This document shows, piece after piece, positions 47,498 through 56,338 of a DNA stretch of 64,000 bases. Position numbers and translations under genes: made by a program. The DNA is from Bacteroidetes bacterium UBA1312 (lineage in GTDB: Bacteria > Bacteroidota > Bacteroidia > Chitinophagales > Chitinophagaceae), in assembly GCA_002307135.1 (NCBI GenBank), contig DBTQ01000022.1:53446-117445 (forward strand), written 5' to 3'. Below the pieces are notes generated by a model that was not told the origin of the DNA, did no database searches, and saw nothing but the letters and a program-made list of their open reading frames with translations. Each line of letters begins with the position of its first letter. The stretch's first letter is position 1.

Positions 47498-47944
47498 TTA
47501 AATCTTCCATTCTTCTACGTCACTGCCTGTTTGATTGCTATTTTCCATGACCGCATCTACAGTTTCAGACGGAACTACAGCGGCAACAGTTTCTGTGGTT
47601 GTTGCGCCAGCGTTGTATTCTTGGTCTTCATTTTCGTGGTTAAATGCATCGAAGTCAAAGTCTGGCATTAATTCTGTTTTTACATAATTTACTGTTTCAT
47701 TAAGCGCTTCAGCAAATTTGTTGAAATCTTCTTTGTAAATAAACATTTTATGACGGTCGTAGCCATCGTCTTCAAAACGTTTTTTGCTTTCAGTGATAGT
47801 AATAAAGTAATCATTACCACGGGTTGCTTTCACATCAAAGAAATAAGTTCTTCTTTTGCCTGCCTTCACGCGTTTGCTAAAGATACTTTCGCTATTACGG
47901 TTGTTATCTCCGTAGTTTTTTTGTTCGTACGCCACTATTCTCAA
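47498..47944 (-). CDS. DUF3276 Pur-alpha-like nucleic-acid-binding protein
   Basis: A 148-residue protein with a compact beta-rich domain (about 15-95): SIFSKRVKAGKRRTYFFDVK, then RGNDYFITITESKKRFEDDG and MFIYKEDFNKFAEAL. This is the DUF3276 family, a single-repeat relative of eukaryotic Pur-alpha and spirochaete PUR proteins that bind single-stranded nucleic acid. The acidic, flexible tail (DAFNHENEDQEY and on) ends in EEWKI. It is a single gene with a very good promoter. Confidence 0.85.
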   Translation of the reverse strand: MRIVAYEQKNYGDNNRNSESIFSKRVKAGKRRTYFFDVKATRGNDYFITITESKKRFEDDGYDRHKMFIYKEDFNKFAEALNETVNYVKTELMPDFDFDAFNHENEDQEYNAGATTTETVAAVVPSETVDAVMENSNQTGSDVEEWKI

Positions 47945-47966
47945 TAATTTAAGTGATTAATACCTA

Positions 47967-47997
47967 CAAAAATATATAAGTAACTGAATTTTCCAAA
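47967..47997 (-). promoter_or_regulatory. Promoter of the DUF3276 gene
   Basis: Minus strand TTTG (47997-47994), 19 bases, TATTTTTG (47974-47967): a near-ideal Bacteroidota promoter. Confidence 0.7.
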
Positions 47998-48042
47998 CAA
48001 ATCAGTGCCGATATTTTATTTTTGTTTTTTCTTGAAGAGTTT

Positions 48043-48072
48043 TTTGTTTTTTGCAAAGAAGTACTATATTTG
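48043..48072 (+). promoter_or_regulatory. Promoter of tRNA-Phe
   Basis: TTTG (48043-48046), 18 bases, TATATTTG (48065-48072), ending 16 bases before the mature tRNA. Confidence 0.7.
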
Positions 48073-48088
48073 CAGCCCGTTAGCAAAC

Positions 48089-48161
48089 GGTGCGATAGCT
48101 CAGTTGGTAGAGCAATGGACTGAAAATCCATGTGTCGGGGGTTCAAATCCCTCTCGCACCA
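48089..48161 (+). tRNA. tRNA-Phe (GAA)
   Basis: A 73-base cloverleaf. The acceptor GGTGCGA pairs with TCGCACC (48154-48160) and the discriminator is A48161. The D arm is GCTC/GAGC, the anticodon loop is CTGAAAA with anticodon GAA, and the T loop is TTCAAAT. CCA is not encoded. Its 3' half is the likely integration site of the mobile element that follows. Confidence 0.95.
48141..48161 (+). repeat. Likely attL in the tRNA-Phe 3' end
   Basis: The T arm and acceptor 3' half of the tRNA stand directly before an integrase gene. This is the normal attachment position for tyrosine-recombinase elements. The matching attR is not in the window, so the exact core is unknown. Confidence 0.5.
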
Positions 48162-48185
48162 CACAAATACCGTTCAGTATTGTTC

Positions 48186-48217
48186 AAAAGCGTGTAAGTC
48201 TTGACTTACACGCTTTT
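48186..48217 (+). terminator. Terminator after tRNA-Phe
   Basis: 14-base-pair stem (48186-48199 with 48204-48217; core GCGTGTAAGT), loop CTTG, followed by a T run. It lies just inside the element. Confidence 0.85.
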
Positions 48218-48361
48218 TTTGTTTATTATTTAGTTCGTAATTGTACGCAAATGTTCGTTAATCTGGTTGCTAATTGGTTACCTATTTTGTTTTCTCTAAA
48301 AAAGGTAACAAGTGCCTGAACAAATACGAACAGAAAAGGACGAATAATGCAGTATTTACAG

Positions 48362-48392
48362 TTGTTTTACCCAAATTGAGTAGTTAATTTTG
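48362..48392 (+). promoter_or_regulatory. Promoter of the integrase gene
   Basis: TTG (48362-48364), 20 bases, TAATTTTG (48385-48392). An in-frame TTG inside the -7 box cannot be the start, which supports the ATG at 48429. Confidence 0.6.
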
Positions 48393-48428
48393 TATTCAAA
48401 TGAGGGGGCTCATTTTAATATTACAAAA

Positions 48429-49667
48429 ATGTCGTCAAAAACAACTTTCGGTTTGACTTTTTACATTAACCGAACAAAAGAAAAGAAAAATGGAGAATGC
48501 CCTGTAATGCTTCGCATCAACATTAATGGCGTTAGGGTTGCTTTACAACTAAAGCGTTATCTCAAACCTGAAAATTGGGATACAGATAAGTATCGTATGG
48601 CAGGAAGAACAGATGAAGCTCGTGTATTCAATGAATATATTGAAGCAATCAAAATGAAAGCGAATAAAAAATACAATGAGCTTATCTCAATGTATGATGA
48701 TGTTTCTCCACAAATGCTTAGAGATGAAATTTTAGGTGTGAATACTGCAAAGCCTAGAATGCTCATTGAGATTTGGAACGAACATATTGAAGGACTTAAA
48801 AAATTGATTGGAAAAGAAAATTCTTATGCCACTTATCAGAAATATAAAAAGGCTAATGAATATATGCAATCATTTCTACAGAAGCATTATAAAGTAGATG
48901 ATGTTTCTGTAAAACAAATTGACCATCGAATGATTTCGGAATTTTTAATGTTTATTAAAACAGAGAAAAATTATGCTTTTAATTCCGCAATAAAGATGTT
49001 ACAGAAGCTAAAAAAAATCATCACAATATCATTACATAATGGTTGGATCACAAAAGACCCTTTTATCAAAATTAGTTTCGCACTAAAGCATGTTGAGCGA
49101 TGTTATTTAACCGAAGTTGAATTAAAAAAACTAATGGATTATAACTCACGAATCGAACGAATTAATAGAGTGCGCGATTTCTTTGTTTTTTCTTGTTTTA
49201 CGGGATTAGCTTATATAGATATAAAGCAGTTGAAGCGACACGAAATTGAAGAAAATGAAAGTGGCTTCTGGATACGGACACATCGACAAAAAACGGGCAA
49301 TAGAGCCAATATCCCAATACTTGAGGTACCGATGAACATTATTAATAAATATTGTGTTTTAGATGCGCTCAATGCTGATGATCCTATTTTGCCAATTTTA
49401 AGTAATCAAAAAATGAATGCTTATTTAAAAGAATTAACAGACTTATGTGGAATCAGTAAAGAATTGACCTTTCATATAGCCCGACACACTTTTGCCACAA
49501 CAGTAACCATGATGAACGGAGTACCAATTGAATCAGTAAGTAAAATGCTGGGACATAAAAATATGGCAAGTACACAGATTTATGCGCGAATTGTTGACCA
49601 GAAAGTTGGGGAGGATATGGAAATACTCTCCCGAAAATTAGGGACAAGATTTACATTGACACATTAA
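48429..49667 (+). CDS. Tyrosine recombinase (ICE integrase)
   Basis: A 412-residue recombinase. It has a Bacteroidota arm-binding domain at the N-terminus (about 1-95, TFYINRTKEKKNGECPVMLR), a SAM-like core-binding domain (about 100-200) and a catalytic domain. Seen are HIARHTFATT (HxxR), LGHKNM and TQIYARI with the nucleophile Tyr. The first catalytic Arg is absent from CFTGLAYIDIKQL, as in CTnDOT IntDOT-type enzymes. The start was chosen by the promoter and by the conserved N-terminus. It probably inserts the element into the tRNA-Phe gene. A terminator follows. Confidence 0.92.
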   Translation: MSSKTTFGLTFYINRTKEKKNGECPVMLRININGVRVALQLKRYLKPENWDTDKYRMAGRTDEARVFNEYIEAIKMKANKKYNELISMYDDVSPQMLRDEILGVNTAKPRMLIEIWNEHIEGLKKLIGKENSYATYQKYKKANEYMQSFLQKHYKVDDVSVKQIDHRMISEFLMFIKTEKNYAFNSAIKMLQKLKKIITISLHNGWITKDPFIKISFALKHVERCYLTEVELKKLMDYNSRIERINRVRDFFVFSCFTGLAYIDIKQLKRHEIEENESGFWIRTHRQKTGNRANIPILEVPMNIINKYCVLDALNADDPILPILSNQKMNAYLKELTDLCGISKELTFHIARHTFATTVTMMNGVPIESVSKMLGHKNMASTQIYARIVDQKVGEDMEILSRKLGTRFTLTH

Positions 49668-49672
49668 TTATT

Positions 49673-49693
49673 AGCCCCGGATATTCCGGGGCT
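49673..49693 (+). terminator. Terminator of the integrase gene
   Basis: 9-base-pair GC-rich stem (49673-49681 with 49685-49693, core AGCCCCGGA), then eight T. Confidence 0.9.
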
Positions 49694-49723
49694 TTTTTTT
49701 GAACATTTTTAAACATTTTTGGA

Positions 49724-49945
49724 ATGGAAACGCCCTTTAAAATCAAAAGCTATTCACTTGGAGAATTAGCACAATTGTACTTTCCAAATATCACAAAGAG
49801 AGGTGCTACAAACCAATTAAGACAATGGATATTCCTAAACAAAAAAACATCACAACAATTGAAGAATTCTGGCTATATAACTGGACAAAAATTGTTGACT
49901 CCAACTCAGGTGAAAATTATAATTACTGAATTTGGAGAACCTTAG
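49724..49945 (+). CDS. DUF4248 protein
   Basis: A 73-residue protein matching DUF4248: FKIKSYSLGELAQLYFPN at the start, a central RQWI, and TPTQVKIIITEFGEP at the C-terminus. The family is common in Bacteroidota mobile elements and prophage-like regions. The basic, helical appearance suggests DNA binding, but no function is established. It is next to the integrase gene. Confidence 0.8.
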   Translation: METPFKIKSYSLGELAQLYFPNITKRGATNQLRQWIFLNKKTSQQLKNSGYITGQKLLTPTQVKIIITEFGEP

Positions 49946-50493
49946 ATTAATATTACGCTACAAAAAATTACTATTAAGACAGTTGAAACTTCTACTGTTT
50001 TTTGTTTTGGGAGGTATTAAATTTACTCTTTTGAAATGTTTATATTTTCTATTAATTAAAAATAAATTCAACATAATATTTGGTAAGAATAAAAATAACG
50101 TAGTAAATTAGCAGCAAAATATTAAACTAAATAAAGCAAAGTAATAATAGAAATTACAACATAGATAAAACATTATAGCGTTTCGCTATACCGAAGCTGC
50201 CGATGAAAGTTCTAAAAGTTGCACGCAGCAAAAGTATAAGCAATACGCCTGCACTCAAGTAGTGTGGGTGTTTGCCCTACTTGCGTGCAAGGTCTTAGAA
50301 CACCTCATCGGCGAGTAGAAAAGCAAACCCCATGCTACTTTTGCCTTTTAGAGTAGTTGGGTATTATTCACGAATAAAACCAACGTATATGAAACTCATC
50401 CCACCTTAGTACCTATCCGCTGAACCATCAGCCCAGATTTATCATTCACTGCATTAATACCACATTCTACATTAAGCAAAATGCCCGAATACC
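49946..50493. other. 548-base gene-free region
   Basis: Nothing coding of useful length. The left 230 bases are AT-rich. The centre (50174-50352) folds strongly and is listed separately. A six-codon ATG frame (50389-50409, MKLIPP) lies after it. The rest up to 50493 has no feature I recognise. Confidence 0.6.
50174..50352 (+). ncRNA. Candidate structured RNA with pseudoknot potential
   Basis: Nested perfect stems enclose one loop: 50199-50206 with 50305-50312 (8 pairs), 50210-50215 with 50295-50300 (6), 50219-50226 with 50283-50290 (8), 50257-50262 with 50277-50282 (6). A separate hairpin TATAGCG-TTT-CGCTATA lies at 50174-50190. The loop segment GCAAAAGTA (50228-50236) pairs perfectly with TACTTTTGC (50336-50344), outside the nest, giving a pseudoknot. 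Also TCTAAAAG (50211-50218) can pair with CTTTTAGA (50345-50352), which competes with the second stem. No known class is recognised. The strand is guessed from one G-U pair. Confidence 0.6.
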
Positions 50494-50790
50494 ATGACGA
50501 ACAGTACCCTATACACTAACCTAGCCCATATTAAAGCATTCAAACGCATTTATGTAGAATCATCCAACACGTACCACTTGTGTGACTTCTATTACTCGGA
50601 AGAAGACAACCAACAAGGAGTTTATCATATCAACATCATGTTTAGCAAAGACAGAAGGCAAGGATATAGCTTTCATTATTCCATTACCAGAAAGCGATGG
50701 GCATGTGATACTCCTGAAGCGTTAGAGCAGAAACTCATCAAAGACCTGATAGACATCATCCAAGTACTGGAGCAAAAGAGGATTAAATAA
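50494..50790 (+). CDS. Hypothetical ICE protein
   Basis: A 98-residue soluble protein, rich in Tyr and His (FYYSEEDNQQGVYHINIMF) with a basic, helical C-terminus (EQKLIKDLIDIIQVLEQKR). It could be a small alpha/beta domain. No family is recognised. It lies between the structured RNA region and the largest cargo gene and is probably not cotranscribed with the latter (150-base gap). Confidence 0.55.
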   Translation: MTNSTLYTNLAHIKAFKRIYVESSNTYHLCDFYYSEEDNQQGVYHINIMFSKDRRQGYSFHYSITRKRWACDTPEALEQKLIKDLIDIIQVLEQKRIK

Positions 50791-50940
50791 TACAATAATT
50801 ATTCAAGCGTGAAAGAATTTATTTATTAAAATACATTTCGTTTTTTGGTAATTAACGAATTAGATTTACCGAATCAATCAATAAATAAAGAATTATTTCA
50901 CTAACACCCATTTCATTGAATCATTTTAAATAGACTAAAC

Positions 50941-53900
50941 ATGTTCAAAAAACTACTCATGGGAATCATGACGATTACGTCACTGTTCCTACAAAATGCC
51001 AAAGGGCAAATGGTCGATACCACCAACCATTTGAGTTGCGGCGTATCAGCTGCCTTTTTTCTGTCCAAAGGAGTAAACCACGCCGACCCTTCAGCAAGTG
51101 CAACAGCAGCCCTTGTAACTCCTTCCTTATTTCCTAGTGCCGCCATAAGAACATGCGGGCCATTTACCATATACTACGAAGATTTGAGGATAAATCTACT
51201 TTCACACATAGCCGGAGGTTTTGCGGATCCAAGCACCGGAGCAACACGCATAAGTACCTTTTGCAGTGTGCTCACTTACATGACAACAGTATTCGATTTC
51301 AGTAAAGTACCGTCAGGCGGCATACGCTTATATATAGACACATCGTACTGTGCGGTATTCCCATTCAAACGAATGACAGCGCCGGATAAATTATCTTGGA
51401 ACTGGGGTTATGGTGCATCATTCTACGGTGCCACAAATTCCGGACTTGTGGATGGCTATGTTCATGATTATATTAAAACAGGGATTGATCCCAATCCCGG
51501 CGATTATCATGGCTATATTCAAATGAATTTTGACAAAGCATTAAGCTGGCCGGGCAGCTTTGCCGGAGCAAGAGCCAGCCATGACTGGGTGGACTGGGAT
51601 GCTGTATTAAATAACGGCCTGAGCCCTAGCACCAATTGTCAGGCAGACCTATATTATAGACTCTTGCATACGATGGGACATGTACTGGGCTTCGCGGCAT
51701 TTCACGATAGAAGAGGCATGGCTCATTCCCTGCCTTATTCCCCCACTATCTATACCAGTTTAGAGATGTCTTTACAGAACTTTTCAGACCTTAAAACAAC
51801 ACCCCCGCTAACCCTTACCCCTGCATACCCATTTTTATTTGGTGGTGTTTCGGTAGTCAATAATTTATCGTATCCCAATAATTATTTTCTTTCCTTTGAT
51901 TTGTGCCATTTTGAAGACGTGGAATACAATATGGCATTAAGGGTATCGCCAGGGGACTACCACCACCCTGTAATGTGTGTGAATTGGGACTGGGGCATAA
52001 ACAGAAGAACCTTCAACAAAGCCGATTTGTTAACTTTTAAGAATGCAGTAGGATTAGACTTTAATCCCACTGCCTTCAGCAGCAGCAGTGCCAGTGCAGG
52101 ATTAATCAACAATCATGTACCCTACTCCAACCGTATGGCATCGATGGTTTATAGTACGTTTTTTGATTTGGCGAGCGTAGCAGAACGCTTACCCGCCGAC
52201 TATACCATAACCAACAACACAGGTACAAACATTACGATTGATTTGACTGCTTTGAGCGCTGACCTACATGATGAGGATGGCGACCCTATTACAATTATGG
52301 ACGGTTCACTGGTCAATCTCCGGGGCTGTGGCATCGGCGGAAATAACCATAACCTCCTTACCGTAAATGCAGCTAAGAATGCCATAACCTATACGCCGCG
52401 TAATAACTTCTATGGACGCGCTCAATTTGGATTCAACCTCTGGGATGGCAAAGAGAAAGGTGCTTACGTCATTTTTACGATACAAGTCAACAAAGGAACA
52501 CGGGTATCCATACCGGCAGGCAACAACATCGTACTCAATGGGGACTTTGAAGAAGGATCGGAAGTACGATTGCTGGCTAACTCAGTCGATAACTTTACCA
52601 GCGATTGGTTTATAGGACAAGCCGGAAGATTCCATAGGGGACAGCATTTTGCAGATAGCCATCCTTACGACTGCTATACCAATGACTTTTATGGCAATGC
52701 CATCAGAAAAAGCTTTGAAGAGTGTCAAACGGTAAACTCCGGATTCGGAAACCCATATAACTCTTTCCCGCTATCAGGGGGAGCGGTCGCATTAGCTAAT
52801 CCTGCAACCATAAGCATAACTCCGGGTAAGCCCGATGTGGCTCCGGATGCTTATTTCCCCGCAGGCGTTACCCAAAATGACCGGTATATGATATTGGGCG
52901 GCAACGGCTCATTACTTTATTTGGGTACAACTATGCAGCAATGTAAAGTGTACCAGATGGAATTTGACATCAGGCACAGGTATAGCCCCGCAGAATTCAC
53001 CTATCCTGCTATTACATCCATAGCCATCGGGTTTACCGACGACAGCCATGTTGTTGATCCCGCAACATTGGGCACATCAAGCAGCACCAGCTTAGGACTC
53101 TTGACTTACAACCAGATGCTGCCTACACACGCCACATCAGGAGTGAGTAGCACTAGTTGGAAACATGAAACGATGTACTTTACCTATTGCGCCAGCAATC
53201 CGTCTAATGTGCTTTACTTCAATACGGGCTCCAGTCAGGTAAGTGGCTTATATGAGCTGATCGATAATATTTCCATCAAAGAAGTAACGAGCATACCGCT
53301 AACGGTGGCAGTTACCGCAACTCCGCTGCCTTCCTGCAACACCATGCTCAGTGCAGGTGATATTGTAAATGGCTGTACGAGCCAAACCTTCTCGTGGAAT
53401 GTAAAAGGAAGCACAACCATATTGGCTACTACAAGGGATTATAGTTTCGCTAACCCAAATGTAGCCACCACCTATCAAGTCACTGTAGGTGACGGCTGCC
53501 ATACGGCAGTAGGCGAATACACCGTACAACCCTGCCCATGCACACCGGGCGCAGTATTCAAAGCAGCAGCTACAACCCTTTCCGGAACTATAGCCACTCC
53601 ATTGTCGGCTGGCTACTATTATATCCCTGCCAACATCAACATTGCCGGCAGCACTACCTTTACAGGAGCCAACATACTTATAGAACCCGGCGTAAAAATC
53701 ACCGTCAACAACAGTGCTATACTTACCCTCGATGGTTGCCACCTCTTTACTTGCCCCGACACCAACAAACTCTGGCAAGGCATTGTATTAGCCTCAGGTG
53801 GTACATCAGGACGTATCGTCGTTACCAATAACACCCTTATTGAAGATGCTGTTACAGCAATTGCAGCATCGTACCCGACTACTCCTGCCAGCGGCAACAT

Positions 53901-56334
53901 CATCCAGTGCAGCAACTCTGTATTTAACCGCAACAGGGTAGGCATTGCCATTGACCATTACACCATGGCTTCACCGGTTACTTATCCGTTCTCCATAAAA
54001 GGAACGGCATTTACCTGCCGCAATCTGGCTACCTACACAGGCTATCCTAATGCATGGCCGGCATCATCGCCATTGCGTACCGTCACCGGCATTACAGCAG
54101 CTACCCCGCCATTGGCTATAGAAAGCTATGCGATGAACACCTGTAAAGACGGGCAGATTGCCGCATCCGGTATCAGCCTGACCAATGTAGGTTATACCAA
54201 TACCGCAGCTACTGCATATTCAGAAATAGTGATCGGCGATGGCTCAGACCCATCTGTACGCAACCTGTTTGACAATACAGGTTCCGGTATCGTGTCGAGC
54301 ATGAGCAACCTGACCTGTTACAACAACTGGTTTATCCGTATGTATCCCAGTACGATCTATAGTTTGGTGAGTGCATCGGGATTTGGTATCAGTGCAACGG
54401 GTACTAGCCCTTCCGGCACAGACAAATACCGCTTGCGTGCTTTAGCAGTACCCGCAGGCTTACAGGGCCAGACTACAGAAAACCGCTTTTATGATTGTAA
54501 AAAAGGACTCAGTGCCGGTAATTTTTGGCGTACTAATTGCATTGGTAATTATTTCCAAACCAGTACAACCACTACCAGTGCACCTACCAGCATACCATCG
54601 CAAATGGGTGCTTGGGTAAGCACTGCTTATTTTGACAGTATCAATATCAACAGCAACAACATGTACAATACACCTGTTGGTATCAATGTCTCTTACTTAG
54701 GCTCAGGCAGTTCTTACAAACACGGGCAACTGAACATCAATAACAACAATATCTACCAGCAACCGGTAAGCCCTGTTACTGCCGACCCCAACAGGTATGT
54801 ATATCAGGCCATCAATCTGAGTAATGTATTTACTCTACCTGCTACAGGAGCAGCTACCATCAACCTGAACACACAATACAATGTGCTCAATGGGATTAAA
54901 CTCAGTGGGATTACCACCACTCCAACCACAATTACCAATAACCCCATCACTTTATTGGACAAAACACCGGTTACGAGTGCTACAGTCACCCAAAACGCCA
55001 TTAGTGTTACCAGCTCTAAGGGGCTTAATATCAGTAGCAATTTCCTAAATACCGCAGCATTGACTGCGACCGCCGATAGGGTGAATGGGGTATATACTGC
55101 TTTCAATGCCAACCAAAATGTATGCAACAACAGCACCAACAATATAGGTCGTGCTTTCAACTTTGCAGGAACGACAACACAGTTCGCTACGATATGGAAC
55201 AATAACAACATCACCCAAAGTGTCAAAGGTTTTGTATTGGGTAGTGATATTGGTGACCAAAACATAGGTAGCACCAAACTGCTCTCCTATATAGCCCCAT
55301 CGGGCAATATTTGGAATGGCACATTTACTTACCAGACTTATGCTGATGGTGTTACAAAATCTGCGAACTCCAAACTGTATGTGCGCAATATACCTACCGG
55401 TGCAGTGGAGTTACCAGCGTTAAATTATGCCTTATCTTATGGCAATCGTTACATACTAGGAACAAGTATGTTCACCAGTACGGCGGCTTTGTTTAATTGC
55501 GGTGTCCAAAAAATTATATTGGGTGGTTTTACCTTTAAGGTGTTGGCGGACAGTTTGGGTTATGATGCCACCTACCGGCCAAACCAATGGATGGCAGAAT
55601 TTGCTTTATGGCAAATGGGACTTATGGACAGCACGCTCAAAGACAGCTCTGCCGACTATGCCAGTTTTGCCAATATAGCAGCCAATAGCCGCTTTGCGTG
55701 GTTGAGCAATATAGAACAGGCATTGGGTAATGCCGATGTCGTTACAGCGCAAACCCTGCTCAATAATCCTGTAGCAGCAATGGGCAGGGTCGTGGTGAAC
55801 AATAATGTGGTACTCACCGATTATACCGAAGCGAATTATGTGGTGAACAATTATGTCAACTATTATACCTGCTACCTCCATTGGCTGCAAGGCACGATGA
55901 GCAGTGCGGACACTACTAGTTTAACTACTTTGGCCAACCGTTGCCCGGATATACATGGCGGGGTGGTGTATCAGGCAAGAGCCTTTTTAGACCAATTGCT
56001 CGATCAGATCGGCAGTTATAACGATGACGGCTGTATCAATACCGGAGGCTTGTACCGGATCGCCCAAGATAACGCAGGTACAGACTCACCCGATTATAGT
56101 TTATACCCGAACCCGAATGAAGGTAGTTTTACCATTATGTCATTGCGGGGGGCAAAGCAAACTGAACCGGTAACGCTGAAAGTCTATAATGCCATTGGTG
56201 CATTAGTTTATCAAACTAATGCTAACTTTACGAATGGAAGTGTCCAAGTGAATTTAGGGCAGAAGGCATCAGGTTTGTATTTGGTATGTATCGGTGATAC
56301 CAATGCTACTTGTTTACGTTTTATTATTAAATAA
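50941..56334 (+). CDS. Giant T9SS surface protein: pseudo-metallopeptidase, Ig/cadherin-like, beta-helix
   Basis: A 1,797-residue cargo protein. A signal peptide covers about 1-23. Residues 60-390 look like a metzincin-type domain, but the zinc motif reads HTMGHVLGFAAFH (243-255): three His in HxxxHxxGxxxxH are kept and the catalytic Glu is Thr. Residues 420-520 form a cadherin/tandem-95-like domain (DEDGDPITI). A jelly-roll-like domain (NNIVLNGDFEEG) follows at about 530-790, then a long parallel beta-helix (about 890-1,500), then an alpha-helical part and a type A sorting domain (SLYPNPNEGSFTI, about 1,720-1,797). The gene looks GC-richer than the chromosomal part. Adhesion or carbohydrate binding is likely; proteolysis is not. 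Confidence 0.85.
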   Translation: MFKKLLMGIMTITSLFLQNAKGQMVDTTNHLSCGVSAAFFLSKGVNHADPSASATAALVTPSLFPSAAIRTCGPFTIYYEDLRINLLSHIAGGFADPSTGATRISTFCSVLTYMTTVFDFSKVPSGGIRLYIDTSYCAVFPFKRMTAPDKLSWNWGYGASFYGATNSGLVDGYVHDYIKTGIDPNPGDYHGYIQMNFDKALSWPGSFAGARASHDWVDWDAVLNNGLSPSTNCQADLYYRLLHTMGHVLGFAAFHDRRGMAHSLPYSPTIYTSLEMSLQNFSDLKTTPPLTLTPAYPFLFGGVSVVNNLSYPNNYFLSFDLCHFEDVEYNMALRVSPGDYHHPVMCVNWDWGINRRTFNKADLLTFKNAVGLDFNPTAFSSSSASAGLINNHVPYSNRMASMVYSTFFDLASVAERLPADYTITNNTGTNITIDLTALSADLHDEDGDPITIMDGSLVNLRGCGIGGNNHNLLTVNAAKNAITYTPRNNFYGRAQFGFNLWDGKEKGAYVIFTIQVNKGTRVSIPAGNNIVLNGDFEEGSEVRLLANSVDNFTSDWFIGQAGRFHRGQHFADSHPYDCYTNDFYGNAIRKSFEECQTVNSGFGNPYNSFPLSGGAVALANPATISITPGKPDVAPDAYFPAGVTQNDRYMILGGNGSLLYLGTTMQQCKVYQMEFDIRHRYSPAEFTYPAITSIAIGFTDDSHVVDPATLGTSSSTSLGLLTYNQMLPTHATSGVSSTSWKHETMYFTYCASNPSNVLYFNTGSSQVSGLYELIDNISIKEVTSIPLTVAVTATPLPSCNTMLSAGDIVNGCTSQTFSWNVKGSTTILATTRDYSFANPNVATTYQVTVGDGCHTAVGEYTVQPCPCTPGAVFKAAATTLSGTIATPLSAGYYYIPANINIAGSTTFTGANILIEPGVKITVNNSAILTLDGCHLFTCPDTNKLWQGIVLASGGTSGRIVVTNNTLIEDAVTAIAASYPTTPASGNIIQCSNSVFNRNRVGIAIDHYTMASPVTYPFSIKGTAFTCRNLATYTGYPNAWPASSPLRTVTGITAATPPLAIESYAMNTCKDGQIAASGISLTNVGYTNTAATAYSEIVIGDGSDPSVRNLFDNTGSGIVSSMSNLTCYNNWFIRMYPSTIYSLVSASGFGISATGTSPSGTDKYRLRALAVPAGLQGQTTENRFYDCKKGLSAGNFWRTNCIGNYFQTSTTTTSAPTSIPSQMGAWVSTAYFDSININSNNMYNTPVGINVSYLGSGSSYKHGQLNINNNNIYQQPVSPVTADPNRYVYQAINLSNVFTLPATGAATINLNTQYNVLNGIKLSGITTTPTTITNNPITLLDKTPVTSATVTQNAISVTSSKGLNISSNFLNTAALTATADRVNGVYTAFNANQNVCNNSTNNIGRAFNFAGTTTQFATIWNNNNITQSVKGFVLGSDIGDQNIGSTKLLSYIAPSGNIWNGTFTYQTYADGVTKSANSKLYVRNIPTGAVELPALNYALSYGNRYILGTSMFTSTAALFNCGVQKIILGGFTFKVLADSLGYDATYRPNQWMAEFALWQMGLMDSTLKDSSADYASFANIAANSRFAWLSNIEQALGNADVVTAQTLLNNPVAAMGRVVVNNNVVLTDYTEANYVVNNYVNYYTCYLHWLQGTMSSADTTSLTTLANRCPDIHGGVVYQARAFLDQLLDQIGSYNDDGCINTGGLYRIAQDNAGTDSPDYSLYPNPNEGSFTIMSLRGAKQTEPVTLKVYNAIGALVYQTNANFTNGSVQVNLGQKASGLYLVCIGDTNATCLRFIIK

Positions 56335-56338
56335 GGCT

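Noticed and set aside
54804..55277. 157-residue hydrophobic minus-strand frame inside the giant cargo gene
   Set aside because: It is an antisense shadow of the Thr/Asn-rich beta-helix repeats; no start signals or independent features are seen.
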